Shown: positions 44,185 to 55,100 of the stretch, piece after piece
Layout of the letters: every line of letters starts with the position of its first letter
Position numbering within the stretch: the first letter of the stretch is position 1
Source of the DNA: Terriglobia bacterium
Lineage (GTDB): Bacteria; Acidobacteriota; Terriglobia; Bryobacterales; Bryobacteraceae
Reading direction: 5' to 3'
Assembly (NCBI GenBank): GCA_020073145.1
Contig: JAIQFS010000037.1
Location: forward strand, 1 to 55,463
Length of the DNA stretch: 55,463 bases
The notes under the pieces: model-generated
Database searches by the model: none
What the model was told of the DNA's origin: nothing
The model's input: the letters and a program-made list of their open reading frames with translations, nothing else
Position numbers and translations under genes: made by a program

Positions 44185-45834
44185 ATGGCAAGCGCGAGCT
44201 ACGTCTGCGGCGCCAGCAGCGTTCCGCTGATCGGCGAAACCATCGGGGCGCACTTCGACCGGGCGGCCGCGCGCTGGAGCCGGCTGGAGGCCCTGGTGGT
44301 CCGGCATCAGCAGATACGCTGGACCTACGCGGAGCTCAAGGAGCGCGTCGACACGCTGGCGGCAGGCTTGCTGGGGCTGGGCCTGGAACCGGGCGACCGC
44401 GTTGGCATCTGGTCGCCGAATAACGCCGAGTGGGTGCTCACGCAGTTCGCCACGGCCAAGGCCGGGCTTATCCTGGTCAACATCAATCCGGCATACCGCC
44501 TGATGGAAGTGGAGCACGCGCTGCGCAAGTCGGGCTGCAAGGTGCTGATCGCGGCGCCGCGCTTCAAAGACTGCGACTATCTCGGGATGATCCGCACGCT
44601 CCTGGCAGAAGGTCGTTCGCCGCAACTGAAGATGGTGATTCCCCTGGGAGGCGATCCGCAGGACGGCATGGTTGCTTTTCGCGAAGTGGCCGGGCACGGC
44701 GGCGCGGCCGAACGAGCACGGCTGGAGGACCTGGCCCTGCAATTCGACGATCCCATCAACATCCAGTTCACCAGCGGCACCACCGGCCTGCCCAAAGGCG
44801 CCACCCTCACTCACCACAACATCCTGAACAACGGCTTCTTTTCGGGAGAGATGATGGGGCTACGGGAAGGTGACCGGCTGTGCATCCCGGTGCCGCTCTA
44901 CCACTGCTTCGGCATGGTGCTCTCCAATCTGGCCTGCGTGACGCACGGCGCGGCCATGGTCTTCCCGGGCGAAGGCTTTGCGCCGCTGGCTGTCCTGGAA
45001 ACCGTGGAAGCCGAGCGCTGCACCGCGTTGCATGGGGTGCCTACCATGTTCATCGCCGAAATGGAACATCCGGAGTTCGCACGATTCGACCTGACGTCGC
45101 TGCGCACCGGCATCATGGCAGGCTCGCCCTGCCCGATCGAAGTCATGCGCCGGGCTATTTCGCAGATGAACCTGCGCGAGATCACCATCGCCTACGGCAT
45201 GACCGAAACCAGCCCCGTGAGTTTCCAGACGTCGGTCGGCGATCCAGTGGAGCGGCGCGTGTCCACGGTCGGGCGCGTTCACCCGCATCTGGAAGTGAAG
45301 ATTGTCGATGCCGCGGGAAAAGTCGTGCCGCGCGGCACGCCGGGCGAATTGCTCACCCGCGGCTACTCGGTCATGCTCGGATATTGGAACGACCCTGAGC
45401 AGACCTCTCACGTGCTCGACGCGGCCGGATGGATGCATACCGGAGACTTAGCCACGGTCGACGAAGAAGGATATTGCAACATCGTGGGGCGGATCAAAGA
45501 CATGGTCATTCGCGGCGGCGAGAATATCTACCCCCGGGAAATCGAAGAGTTCCTGTTCCGGCATCCCAAGATCGAGTCCGCTCAGGTATTCGGCGTGCCC
45601 GACCGGAAATTCGGCGAGGAACTGTGCGCCTGGATCAAGGTGCGCGCCGGAGAGAGTCTCAGCGAACCGGAGGTTCGGTCGTTCTGCGAGGGGCAGATTT
45701 CGCGCTACAAAGTGCCGCGGCACATTCGGTTTGTGGACGATTACCCAATGACGGTCACCGGCAAGGTGCAGAAGTTCGCCATGCGGCAGGTCATGATGCG
45801 GGAGCTTGGGGTTTCGGAGCCGACCACCGCGTGA
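44185..45834 (+). CDS. AMP-dependent acyl-CoA synthetase
   Basis: Activates a carboxylic acid, probably medium- or long-chain fatty acid, to its CoA thioester through an acyl-AMP. The 549-residue ANL enzyme has the P-loop motif [20 protein letters not shown] (A3), [10 protein letters not shown] (A5), [43 protein letters not shown] (A7/A8 hinge) and [11 protein letters not shown] with the catalytic lysine of A10. The sequence resembles FadD-like enzymes in the absence of a fused domain. It lies 3 bp after the aldo/keto reductase, so the two are co-transcribed. The downstream gap holds the second copy of the GGCAAAA repeat. Confidence 0.92.
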   Translation: MASASYVCGASSVPLIGETIGAHFDRAAARWSRLEALVVRHQQIRWTYAELKERVDTLAAGLLGLGLEPGDRVGIWSPNNAEWVLTQFATAKAGLILVNINPAYRLMEVEHALRKSGCKVLIAAPRFKDCDYLGMIRTLLAEGRSPQLKMVIPLGGDPQDGMVAFREVAGHGGAAERARLEDLALQFDDPINIQFTSGTTGLPKGATLTHHNILNNGFFSGEMMGLREGDRLCIPVPLYHCFGMVLSNLACVTHGAAMVFPGEGFAPLAVLETVEAERCTALHGVPTMFIAEMEHPEFARFDLTSLRTGIMAGSPCPIEVMRRAISQMNLREITIAYGMTETSPVSFQTSVGDPVERRVSTVGRVHPHLEVKIVDAAGKVVPRGTPGELLTRGYSVMLGYWNDPEQTSHVLDAAGWMHTGDLATVDEEGYCNIVGRIKDMVIRGGENIYPREIEEFLFRHPKIESAQVFGVPDRKFGEELCAWIKVRAGESLSEPEVRSFCEGQISRYKVPRHIRFVDDYPMTVTGKVQKFAMRQVMMRELGVSEPTTA

Positions 45835-45857
45835 AGAACTAGATCGAAGGGCAAAAA

Positions 45858-45908
45858 TCAAAAGGCAAAAGGCAAATGGCAAAAGTGATCGGGTTGCGCC
45901 GCGCGCGT
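45858..45908 (+). repeat. Dispersed GGCAAAA-unit repeat, copy 2
   Basis: Two or three GGCAAA(A) units, GGCAAAAGTGA, TCGG and GCGCGCGT in the same order as copy 1 at 147-200 in the opposite orientation. It sits between the stop of the acyl-CoA synthetase and the stop of the DinB gene. Confidence 0.6.
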
Positions 45909-45913
45909 CTGGT

Positions 45914-46363
45914 TTATGCGCCCGCGAGGGCCCGCTCGATCTGGGCCAAATGGTGCTCGTTGTGCGCGGCGACCTTGTCGAACTCGTCCTTCAGCGTCCG
46001 GATGCCGGTTTCACTGTGCACGAACTCGCGGTGACCATGCGCCTCGTAGTGGCGGCGGGCGTGGAGGATGACCCCGGCGCGAACCGCTTCGTAGATGCGC
46101 CGGGAGACCTCAAGCGGCATCGTGGCGTAGTCCAAGCCCGTGGCCCAGGCGTCCTGATCGAAGGCCCACAGCACTTGCCGGGGCTCGCTGATGGCGCGGC
46201 GGATGCGGTCGAACAGAACGGTCTCGGCGTCGGCCAAGTGATGCAGAAGGAACTGGACCGGCCATTTGCCGGGCGCATACCGGCGGGCCAACTGATCCTC
46301 ACTCAGCTCAAAGTAGCGCAGCGTCTGACTGCGCGTCGTTTCCAGTCTCGATACGATATCCAT
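45914..46363 (-). CDS. DinB-family protein (second copy)
   Basis: A 149-residue DinB superfamily four-helix bundle: DQLARRYAPGKWPVQFLLHHLADAETVLFDRIRRAI near the start, WATGLDYATMPLEV in the middle, and EFDKVAAHNEHHLAQIERALAG at the end. Histidines in HHLADAE and HNEHHL fit the metal site of the family. It is not closely similar to the DinB at 25215. It lies 11 bp downstream of the VWA gene on the same strand. The reaction is unknown. Confidence 0.87.
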   Translation of the reverse strand: MDIVSRLETTRSQTLRYFELSEDQLARRYAPGKWPVQFLLHHLADAETVLFDRIRRAISEPRQVLWAFDQDAWATGLDYATMPLEVSRRIYEAVRAGVILHARRHYEAHGHREFVHSETGIRTLKDEFDKVAAHNEHHLAQIERALAGA

Positions 46364-46374
46364 AAGTTAGCACC

Positions 46375-48312
46375 TTACTGTAGGTCGAAATCGGCGGTCC
46401 GGATGACCGGTTTTCCGGCTGCGTCGGATGCCGTGATTTGGAGTTGATACGAACCCGTCGCGAGCGTGTTGAGGGGCAACCGAGCGGCTGCGGGAATCGA
46501 AGCCTTGCCGGGGTTTGCCGGAAGACCGAGCTTCGTGATTCCCGAATCCCATCTGGGCTCACCGGTTTTGCGATCCAGGACCCGGACCTGCACGCGCACC
46601 GACGAAGGATCGGAATCGTAGGCCTCAAAGTAAAACACTGCTTCGTCCGCTTTGGTGAAGAGGTGGGACCCGGACGGAACCAACTGAACGCCGTCGGCGA
46701 TCAGCGGCGTCCGGTCTTCCATCAGAGCGCCGAGACCCAGATCGGCCGCCGGATGGGTTTCCTTGCTGAGGACCAGGCCGCTCAGCCCTAACTCGCCTCC
46801 GGTCCAGGGATCGACGGTCAGCGGAAGTTCGATCTTGCCAAAGCTCGCGCCGCCCTGGCTGAAGGCCATGGTAAACGTGTACGGGCCGGGGGCGATTTTG
46901 AATTCCTTTTGGTAGTGAAGGAAGCCTCGCCGGCCCGGTGCCGGACTGCCGGCATCGAGCTTGACCGCGTCACTGAAGCGCGCACGCACCGCGCCATCCG
47001 GGGCGGCCGCGATGCCCAGCAGATCGATCTCCGATGGGGGCTTGCCCTTTTGACTCTCGAATTTCAGCGTGTCGGACGCGATTTCCATGGCGACATGGAC
47101 TCGGGCCACGTTGGGGGCAATGTAGAAGTAGGCGAGTTCGACCGACGCGGGCGTGTTGCCCGGTTGCGCACTGGCCGCGCGCCTCTCCAGGTCCTGGGCC
47201 GCCGACGTCCCTGCCAGCAGATCCTGCGGTTTTGACACACAATACCTGGTACGCGCCCGGACCGTGGCGCCGCGGCGATCGACCTTCACCCGGAGCGCGT
47301 GGCAGCTTCCTTCTTTCGATTCGGGCGGCGAATAGGTGAGGACGTAATATTGGTTCTGTTCCTCCGCGATTCTCTGCAGCCCTCCCAGCAGGTCGCTGGA
47401 GTTCCGTATGACGAAGCCGCCGGTTCCGCTGGCAAGTCCCGACAGCAGCTGCTGGCTAGAGGCTCCCAGCGCCTGAGCGAGCGGCGCGGAATCCTCGGAA
47501 TCGCCTTGAGGACCTCGCGACCGGCGCGGTACCGCCCGCCGGTCCGAAGGGAGAGAGGCTACAGCCACATCGGGTTCGGCTTGATCGGAAACGGGCCGCA
47601 CGTCGACCGGATAAATGGCGACATCCGACCGGTTGCAGGCCTCCAGGGCCTCCTTCATCTCGAATCTCTGATCGGCCGAGGCGGGAACTTGGCCGGTGAA
47701 GACGACCACGATCTTTCGGCCGGGAAGAACGCCCAGACTCTGGCCGAGCTGCGCGACGGAGCGCACCAGGTTGCGCGCGCCGAAATCGGCGGCAGCCGAG
47801 TTTCCGGAGGCGCCGGTCGAGGATCTGGCGGAGGATCGTGTCTCGTGGGTCACGTTGAACTCGGGGGACGGCAGGGCCTCTTTCAAGCGCCCCGCGTTGT
47901 CGGTGAAGTTCTGGGCCACGCGTAGGGACCCGTTATAATCCACCACGGCCATCCGATGATTGGGACCCGTCTCGGCATCGATGAAGCGGGAAGCCGCTTG
48001 CCGGGCCAGGATCTGATCCTGGCTCTCCATGCTGGTTTCATCGAAGAACAGGACCAGCGAGCGCGGCTGCGACACGGCCGATGCCGTTTCCAAAGCGAAG
48101 CTCTTCAGAGTCTGTTCCTGGTTGTCTTGCCAGACCCGAAAATCCTTCACGGTCAAATCTCGGACGTACTCGCCGTTCTTCGCGGTCACGACGGCGTCCA
48201 CCAGCACCACACGCGTCTCGGTCTGAATAACGGGGTTGGGCTGAGCCCGCACCGCGCCGGCCGCCAGGCAAAGGAAGGCGGCGGAAGCCCTGCATCGCGC
48301 GGGAATCGTCAT
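46375..48312 (-). CDS. Secreted VWFA-related acidobacterial protein (downstream of pair)
   Basis: A 645-residue precursor with a signal peptide (about 1-23). After a short beta part (VVLVDAVVTAKNGEYVRDLTVKDFRVWQDNQEQ) comes the VWA-like domain (about 85-330) typical of TIGR03436: SLVLFFDETSMESQDQILA, RMAVVDYNG, LVRSVAQLGQSLGVLPGRKIVVVFTG. The MIDAS DxSxS is not strict here (DETSM), so metal-dependent adhesion may be altered. The rest (from about 400) is beta-rich, with FTMAFSQGGASFG and KADEAVFYFEAYDSDPSSVRV. The start overlaps the upstream VWA stop by 4 bp (ATGA). Function in the family is unknown. Confidence 0.82.
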   Translation of the reverse strand: MTIPARCRASAAFLCLAAGAVRAQPNPVIQTETRVVLVDAVVTAKNGEYVRDLTVKDFRVWQDNQEQTLKSFALETASAVSQPRSLVLFFDETSMESQDQILARQAASRFIDAETGPNHRMAVVDYNGSLRVAQNFTDNAGRLKEALPSPEFNVTHETRSSARSSTGASGNSAAADFGARNLVRSVAQLGQSLGVLPGRKIVVVFTGQVPASADQRFEMKEALEACNRSDVAIYPVDVRPVSDQAEPDVAVASLPSDRRAVPRRSRGPQGDSEDSAPLAQALGASSQQLLSGLASGTGGFVIRNSSDLLGGLQRIAEEQNQYYVLTYSPPESKEGSCHALRVKVDRRGATVRARTRYCVSKPQDLLAGTSAAQDLERRAASAQPGNTPASVELAYFYIAPNVARVHVAMEIASDTLKFESQKGKPPSEIDLLGIAAAPDGAVRARFSDAVKLDAGSPAPGRRGFLHYQKEFKIAPGPYTFTMAFSQGGASFGKIELPLTVDPWTGGELGLSGLVLSKETHPAADLGLGALMEDRTPLIADGVQLVPSGSHLFTKADEAVFYFEAYDSDPSSVRVQVRVLDRKTGEPRWDSGITKLGLPANPGKASIPAAARLPLNTLATGSYQLQITASDAAGKPVIRTADFDLQ

Positions 48313-50072
48313 GGGATCTCGACGCCCCCATTGCGAGCCGCCATGGTCTGCCCTTCGGCGTCGCGCACCACCAGGCGGACCACATAGCGGCCCGGGGCCA
48401 CATGAAAGTCCTCCTTGACGACAATCCCCGAGTTGGCGACCGCCGCCAGCGTCTGGTCCCGAAGACGCAACTCCACCACCTTTTGAATTCCGGCAATGTA
48501 GTTGCCGTTGGCATCGAACAATCCCGCCACCACGGTCAGGGTATCGTGGTTGCGGTCGCCGGCTTTTCGAAACACCAGACTTTCCGGCTTCAGGCGGACG
48601 GAGACCGTGAGTTCGGCTTTTTCATCGGTGGGCTTGAAGAACTCGGTTTGGAGGTCCACGGGAAGGTCCAGGATCTCGTCCCGCGAAAAGACGGTCTCCT
48701 GGATTTCCTCCCGGGCCGCCTCGGCAGGGTCGGCCGCGTGCCTGGGAGCCCAGTAGCCGCGGCGCGCCTGCAGGGTGAGATTGGCGGAGTTCCGAAGAGT
48801 TACTTTCAGGCCGTGATACGTGCCGTCGAACTTCAGATTCTCGGGCGAGTAACCCAGCACATAGAGATACTCCGGCCGCGCCGCCAACTGATTGAGCCCT
48901 TCCTTCAGACGGTTGTCATTGTGAAAGAAAGTGCCGCCGGTGCCGGACGCCAGCTCGGCCAGAATGTCGTCGGCCTGCGTAGCCGCAGTGGCATCGTAGC
49001 TTGCCGCTGCGGAGGAAGAGTAGGACCGGGATTGGCTCGCATCGCCGCCGGGTATGGTTGTGAACAAACCTCGCATATCGATGGTATTGACGGTGACGTT
49101 GGCGCGAATCGCGCGGTCGAGAACGTCGTACTCCTCGGACTGATGATCTCGAGTCAGGAGGAATCCCGGCGACACCAGGACCAGGTTGCGGCTTCCCGGT
49201 ATGGCGGAGAGCTTGCGCGCGACGTCTTTCAGAGCACCCAGCGCGCTGGCGGTTTCGCGGTCGCCGTAGGTCAGGGCCTGGCGCGCCGCCACCCTGACGG
49301 CGATGATGGCTTGAGTCTGGCAAGCGGAGTCCCCCCCACACGCCATGCAGGCCATCGCCTCAGCGTAGACGCTGCTCAATGCCGCGTCCGCCTTACCACT
49401 CGCGATCATCTGCACGAGTTGCGCGTCCGAGAACAGAACCCCATCCAGGTACAAGAGCTTGTTCACCAGCAGATCGGCCAGGTAATAAGTGACGGGCGGA
49501 CAATCCTGCTGCGGGTCCGGGCCGCTGGTCCACGGCTGAACCCGGCTGACCGCCTGGTGCAGCTTCTCGCGGTCGGCCGTGAAATCGGCCAGCATGAGAC
49601 CGCTGGTGGTAAAAATCGCAGCCCGAGTCGAAAGATCGATCGACTCGTCCAGATGGCGATTGACGGCCAGCCGCGTTTGCAGCAGATCGCCGCGCTGCAA
49701 GTGGATGTCATCGATCAGATAGGCGACGTAGCGCTCGGGCAGTACCGGTGTTGTGGACACCGGGCGCGCCGGCGCCGGCGGTTCCAAAGCCGTTGCTGCG
49801 GCGGCAACCGCATCGGCCTTCTCGACGGAGAACTTGGTGATGAGCTGAAGCTTGCCCTTGTCGAAGAGCTGGAAGTCTTCCTGGCGGAGGGTTCCGATCG
49901 CCCGCCCGTCGCGGTCGCGGACCACCACGGGCACCGAAACCAGGTTCACCCGGCTGCTGAAGGTCAGGGGCGCTTCTTTGGCCAAGATCTCGGGCTGGGC
50001 TGGGGAGGGGGGAGTCTGTGACCAACCGGGCACGGTCCAGCAGGCGAGAGCCAGCAGGGCTCGAAATTTCAT
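48309..50072 (-). CDS. Secreted VWFA-related acidobacterial protein (upstream of pair)
   Basis: A 587-residue precursor starting at ATG 50072 with a signal peptide (MKFRALLALACWTVPGWSQ). The VWA part includes VNLVSVPVVVRDRDGRAIGTLRQEDFQLFDKGK, YVAYLIDDIHLQRGDLLQTR (MIDAS-like DDIH rather than DxSxS), and LVLVSPGFLLTRDHQSEEYDVLDRAIRANVTVNTIDMRGLF. A cysteine-rich insert (MACMACGGDSACQ) lies near residue 250. After the domain a beta region (TYHGLKVTLRNSANLTLQARRGYWAPR) is a usual TIGR03436 end. It is translated together with the next VWA gene. A paired surface role is inference. Confidence 0.82.
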   Translation of the reverse strand: MKFRALLALACWTVPGWSQTPPSPAQPEILAKEAPLTFSSRVNLVSVPVVVRDRDGRAIGTLRQEDFQLFDKGKLQLITKFSVEKADAVAAAATALEPPAPARPVSTTPVLPERYVAYLIDDIHLQRGDLLQTRLAVNRHLDESIDLSTRAAIFTTSGLMLADFTADREKLHQAVSRVQPWTSGPDPQQDCPPVTYYLADLLVNKLLYLDGVLFSDAQLVQMIASGKADAALSSVYAEAMACMACGGDSACQTQAIIAVRVAARQALTYGDRETASALGALKDVARKLSAIPGSRNLVLVSPGFLLTRDHQSEEYDVLDRAIRANVTVNTIDMRGLFTTIPGGDASQSRSYSSSAAASYDATAATQADDILAELASGTGGTFFHNDNRLKEGLNQLAARPEYLYVLGYSPENLKFDGTYHGLKVTLRNSANLTLQARRGYWAPRHAADPAEAAREEIQETVFSRDEILDLPVDLQTEFFKPTDEKAELTVSVRLKPESLVFRKAGDRNHDTLTVVAGLFDANGNYIAGIQKVVELRLRDQTLAAVANSGIVVKEDFHVAPGRYVVRLVVRDAEGQTMAARNGGVEIP

Positions 50073-50201
50073 TGTTGCCGGGCGCCCCTTTTTCAAAACC
50101 CCTCCGCACCATTGTGGCGAATCCCACATGCAGGGTCAAACAGGGAGGCAGGGCCTTCCGGTGCGCGCGTCTCTTGGCCGCCAGCGCTCCGCGCGATGAC
50201 A

Positions 50202-50207
50202 TATTAT
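50202..50207 (+). promoter_or_regulatory. -10 box before the tannase-like gene
   Basis: TATTAT lies 30 nt before the ATG at 50238, with a GGAGGGGA ribosome site (50228-50235) between. No convincing -35. Confidence 0.35.
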
Positions 50208-50237
50208 GAGGAGGATCAAAACCGAACGGAGGGGACA

Positions 50238-51818
50238 ATGAGGATGGTTCTGTGCGGCATGCTCCTGGCGGCGCCACTGACCGCGGCGACTTGTGACAGC
50301 CTGGGCGCGTTGAAACTGGCAAACACCCGGATCACCGCGGCGCAGGTGGTGGCGGCTGGAGCGTTTGCGCCGGCCGCCGCTCCGCAGATCGGACAAGCAC
50401 CCGCCGATTACAAGAAGCTGCCCGCATTCTGCCGCGTGCAGGGCGTCATTCAGCCCTCCGCGGATTCGCACATTGAATTCGAAGTGTGGTTGCCGGCTTC
50501 AGGATGGAATGGCCGGTACGAGGGGCTCGGAAACGGCGGATTTGCGGGGTCGATCGACTATGGCGGGTTGGCTGATTCGGTGGCGAATGGCTACGCCGTC
50601 TCGGCTACCGACACCGGCCACCAGGGTAACCCGATTGACGCCCGGTGGGCGCTGGGCCACCCGGAGAAGGTGACGGATTTCGCGTACCGGGCCATCCACG
50701 AGACCGCCGGCCAGGCGAAGGCCGTGATCCGCGCTTTCTACGGGAACGCTCCGCGCCACGCCTACTTCAGCTCCTGCTCCAATGGCGGCCGCGAGGCGCT
50801 GATGGAAGCTCAGCGATACCCGGCGGACTACGATGGCATCCTGGCCGGGGCGCCGGCCAACTACTGGACGCACCTACTGGCCTCGGCCAGCGCGGAAATT
50901 CAGTTTCTGAACAATCCCGCCACCCTGATTCCGGCCGCCAAGCTGCCGGCCATACAGGCCGCCACCCTGGCCGCCTGCGATGCCCAGGATGGCGTCAAAG
51001 ACGGGATCATCAACGATCCGCCCCGCTGCCGGTTCGATCCTTCCGTGCTTCTGTGCAAGGGCGGCGACGCCGCGAGTTGCCTGACAGCGCCGCAAGTGGC
51101 CAGCCTGCAGAAGATTTATGATGGCGCGCACGAATCCGGCGGCAAGCCGATCTTTCCGGGGAGGGTTCCGGGCGGCGAGCTCGGCCCGAACGGGTGGGGC
51201 ACGTGGGTCACCGGTCCAGCGCCCGGCACCAGCCTGATGTTCGGCTTCGGCACCGGGTTCTTCGGCAACATGGTCTTCGAAAACGCCGCGTGGGATTACC
51301 GCACGTTTCAGACGGACCGAGACACCAAGGTGGCCGACGACAAACTAGCCCGCACGCTGAACGCGACCGACCCCGACCTGACGCGTTTTCGCGGCCGCGG
51401 CGGCAAGCTGATTGTCTACCACGGCTGGAACGACCCGGCCATTTCGCCGTTGAACTCGATCGACTACGTTCGCAGCGTGCAGGCGAAGATGGGCGGGCAG
51501 CAGACGAATGGATTCGTCCGTCTCTTCCTGGCGCCGGGCGTGGCGCACTGCGCGCAGGGACCGGGCCCGGACAACTTCGGCCAGAACACGGTGGCCCCGG
51601 CGCCTCCGCAGCACAGCATTTCGAAAGCCCTGGAGGACTGGGTGGAAAAAGGTACAAAACCCGATAAAATCATCGCCACCAAGTACAAATCCGACACGGA
51701 TCCTTCGAGCGGGGTGGCGCGGACGCGGCCCCTTTGCCCGTATCCCCAGGTGGCGCGCTACGGCGGATCGGGCAGCACCGACGATGCCGCCAGCTTCGCC
51801 TGCGTAGCACCGCGGTGA
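50238..51818 (+). CDS. Tannase/feruloyl esterase-family hydrolase, secreted
   Basis: A secreted alpha/beta-hydrolase of the Tannase family (PF07519), expected to hydrolyse ester bonds in plant phenolics. The 526-residue precursor has a signal peptide (MRMVLCGMLLAAPLTAATC), EVWLPASGWNGRYEGLGNGGFAG, and the CSxGG nucleophile motif (C180-S181-N-G-G in YFSSCSNGGREAL). The lid and acid region lie around YHGWNDPAISPLNSIDY (Asp), and the His in LAPGVAHCAQGPGPD carries the family's second cysteine. Both cysteines of the catalytic disulfide pattern are present. GGAGGGGA supports the ATG. Whether tannin, ferulate or another ester is the substrate cannot be told. Confidence 0.9.
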   Translation: MRMVLCGMLLAAPLTAATCDSLGALKLANTRITAAQVVAAGAFAPAAAPQIGQAPADYKKLPAFCRVQGVIQPSADSHIEFEVWLPASGWNGRYEGLGNGGFAGSIDYGGLADSVANGYAVSATDTGHQGNPIDARWALGHPEKVTDFAYRAIHETAGQAKAVIRAFYGNAPRHAYFSSCSNGGREALMEAQRYPADYDGILAGAPANYWTHLLASASAEIQFLNNPATLIPAAKLPAIQAATLAACDAQDGVKDGIINDPPRCRFDPSVLLCKGGDAASCLTAPQVASLQKIYDGAHESGGKPIFPGRVPGGELGPNGWGTWVTGPAPGTSLMFGFGTGFFGNMVFENAAWDYRTFQTDRDTKVADDKLARTLNATDPDLTRFRGRGGKLIVYHGWNDPAISPLNSIDYVRSVQAKMGGQQTNGFVRLFLAPGVAHCAQGPGPDNFGQNTVAPAPPQHSISKALEDWVEKGTKPDKIIATKYKSDTDPSSGVARTRPLCPYPQVARYGGSGSTDDAASFACVAPR

Positions 51819-51828
51819 AGCCGCCATT

Positions 51829-51834
51829 TATAAT
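51829..51834 (+). promoter_or_regulatory. -10 box before the small HMA-like gene
   Basis: A consensus TATAAT, 12 nt before the ATG at 51847, just after the tannase stop. Confidence 0.45.
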
Positions 51835-51846
51835 GGAAACAACAAC

Positions 51847-52062
51847 ATGACCAAGATGCAGATTCGCTTTCGCTTGCAGAAACCGCTCGACGACACGATG
51901 ATGGAACACATCGCGGAAGCTCATTCGATTTACGGGATCCAGCGCGTGCAGGTGGCGCCGGAATTGGACGGCCTGACGGTGGAATACGACGCCACGCGGC
52001 TGCGGCCGCCCGAGGTGGAAGCCGCTCTGGCGGGGGCCGGCATCCCGGTAACTGCCCGATAG
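51847..52062 (+). CDS. Small HMA-fold-like protein
   Basis: A 71-residue protein with a beta-alpha-beta-beta-alpha-beta pattern like heavy-metal-associated domains (IRFRLQKPLDD, IYGIQRVQVAPELDGLTVEYDATRLRPPEVEAALAGAGI) but with no CxxC metal motif, so it probably does not bind copper in the usual way. It lies 94 bp upstream of the second RND permease on the same strand. A link to the permease is inference. A TATAAT box supports separate transcription. Confidence 0.7.
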   Translation: MTKMQIRFRLQKPLDDTMMEHIAEAHSIYGIQRVQVAPELDGLTVEYDATRLRPPEVEAALAGAGIPVTAR

Positions 52063-52156
52063 GACTTTTCCGCCCCAAGGCCTTGACTCTAAGGGGCTAG
52101 AGAAACATTTGAGGGGCCGGTAACGGACGGCCAGCGGGCAGCGCCGACACATCAAA

Positions 52157-55100
52157 GTGAATTTCTCCGAAGGATTCATCAAGCGCCCGATCGCGACCAG
52201 CCTGCTGATGCTGGGTATCGCGATGTTTGGTGTGATCGCTTACCGGGCCCTGCCCGTGAGCGACTTGCCGCAGGTCGACTATCCCACCATCCAGGTGGAG
52301 GCCAGCCTACCGGGCGCCAATCCACAGACCATGGCGTCGTCGGTGGCGACGGTGCTGGAACGGCAGTTCACCACCATCGCCGGCCTGGACTCGATGATCT
52401 CCCAAAGCAGCCAAGGCAATTCCCAGATCACCCTGACCTTCGATCTGAGCCGTGACATTGATGGCGCCGCCGTGGACGTGGAAACGGCGATCGCCTCGGC
52501 CATGCCACTGCTGCCTCCGGGCATGCCCACGCCCCCCTCCTTCAACAAGCAGAATCCCGGAGACCAGGCCATCATCCAGCTCGCCATGAGTTCGCCCACC
52601 ATGCTGCTCTCGGACGTGGACGAATACGCCGAGACGCTAGTGGCGTCGCGCATTTCCATGGTGCCAGGCGTAGCCAAGGTCAACATCTGGGGCTCGGCCA
52701 AGTACGCTGTGCGGGTGCAAATGGATCCCAACGCTCTGGCCACTCGCGGCATCGGGCTCAACGAGGTGCAGAGCGCGATTCAGAATTGGAACGTGAACCT
52801 GCCCAACGGCACGCTGTTCGGACCGCACACCGCGTACAACGTGCAGGCCAACGGGCAACTCAAGCACGCGGCCGAATACGGTCCCATCATCGTGGCATAC
52901 CGGAACGGGGCTCCAGTGCGCCTCAACGAAGTGGCCCACGTGATCGACAGCGTCCAAGACGACAAGCAGATCGCACGCATGTACGGACGCGAGTTCGGTA
53001 AGGCCGGCCAGGACGTGGTACAACTCCAGGTGACGCGGCAGCCGGGCAGTAATACCATCGAGGTGATCGATCATATCCGCGCACTACTTCCTTTCTTCGC
53101 GAAACAAATTCCCCCGAGCGCGCATTTGATGATCCGCGGCGACCGAGGCAAGAACATCCGCGAAGCTTTCCAAGACATCCAGTTCACCATGGTGGCCACG
53201 CTCAGCCTGGTCATTCTGGTGATTTTCCTGTTCCTGCGAAACGTGTCCGCCACTCTGATTCCGGCCATGGCCCTGCCGTTCTCGATCTTGGGGACATTCT
53301 CGGTCATGTACCTGCTGAACTTCAGCATGAACAACATTTCGATGATGGCCCTCATCCTGTCGGTCGGGTTCGTGGTGGACGACGCGATTGTCATGCTGGA
53401 GAACATCGTCCGGCACATCGAGAAGGGCGAGACGCCGAAGGTGGCGGCACTGCTGGGATCGAAGGAAATCGGGTTCACGATCGTTTCCATGACACTCTCG
53501 CTGGCGGCGGTGTTCATCCCGATCCTGTTCATGGCGGGCATCCTGGGCCGCCTATTCCGCGAATTTGCGGTGACCATCTGCGCGGCCATTCTGATTTCGG
53601 GACTGGTCTCGATCAGCCTGACTCCGATGTTGTGCAGCCGCTTCCTGCGTGAATCACGGCCCGAGCGCCATGGGATCCTGTACCGCACGATTGAGCGTGC
53701 CTTCAACAGCACGCGCGACCTGTATGGATCCAGCCTCCACTGGGTACTGGCCCACCGCCCGGTCATGCTGGTGACGTTCCTGGCCGTAATTGGCGCCACG
53801 GCGTACCTTTACTTCGCGGTGCCCAAGGGATTCATTCCCGACACCGACAACGACCAATTCAACGTCCAGATGCAAGCGCTTCAAGGTACCTCGTATTACC
53901 AGATGATCAAGTACGGGGAGCGCGTGGCCAGCATTGTGGTGCAGGACCCGGACGTCGACAGCTTTTTCATGAGGACGGGTGGAGGCCAGGGCTCCTCGAA
54001 TGGCGGCTTTCTCGATGTGATGTTGAGACCGCGGCGGGAACGAAAGGCGACGGTCGTCGACATCGTAAGCCGGATCCGGCCCAAGGTTTCTAATATTACC
54101 GGGCTGCGCGTCACCACTCGGATTCCCCAGGCCATCCGCGTGGGCGGGCGCAACTCGGCCTCGAGCTACGACTATACGCTCTACGGACCGGACACAGAGG
54201 AACTCTACCGCCAAGCCCCCAAACTGGAAGCCGCCATGACCCGGCTTCCCGGGCTGGTGGACGTGATCAGCGATCTGCAGATCAAGAACCCGCAGATCCA
54301 GATCACCATCGACCGCGACCGGGCCGCGGCTCTCAACGTCGACTGGAACAATATCTCCAACATGCTGTACGACGCGTTCGGGCCGCAGCTGGTCTCAACC
54401 ATCTATGGAACCACCAACCAGTACCGGGTGCTGCTGGAGGTATTGCCCCAGTATCAGCGGCAGGAAGACTCACTCAAGCTGCTGTACCTGAAATCGAACA
54501 GCGGCCAACTGGTGCCCCTGGACGCCATCGCCAAATTGCGATTGAACGCAGGGCCCAACAGTATCCCGCACTCGGGGCAGTTGCCGTCGGTGACGATTTC
54601 TTTCGGCGTTCGCCCTGGCGTCTCCCTGGGTCAGGCCACGGACGAAATCGAGCAGACGGCCCGTGAGGTGCTTCCCGCCACCATCACCGGCACGTTCCAG
54701 GGCTCCGCCAAGCTGTTCCAGGATTCCATGAAGAACATGGGCCTGCTGCTGATGATCGCTATCCTGGTGGTGTACATCGTGCTGGGCGTGCTGTACGAGA
54801 GCTACATCCATCCGCTCACGATTCTGTCGGGGCTGCCGTCGGCGGGATTCGGGGCGCTGCTGACGCTGCTGCTGTTCAAGATCGACCTCAGCATTTATAG
54901 CTTCGTGGGGCTGATTATGCTGATCGGCATCGTCAAGAAGAACGCCATCATGCAGGTGGATTTCGCGCTGGAAGCCCAGCGTGGGGGCAAACCTCCGCTG
55001 GAGGCCGTGTATGAAGGCTGCCTCATCCGTTTCCGGCCCATCATGATGACCACTATGGCGGCGCTGCTGGGCGGTATTCCGATCGCGCTGGGCTGGGGCT

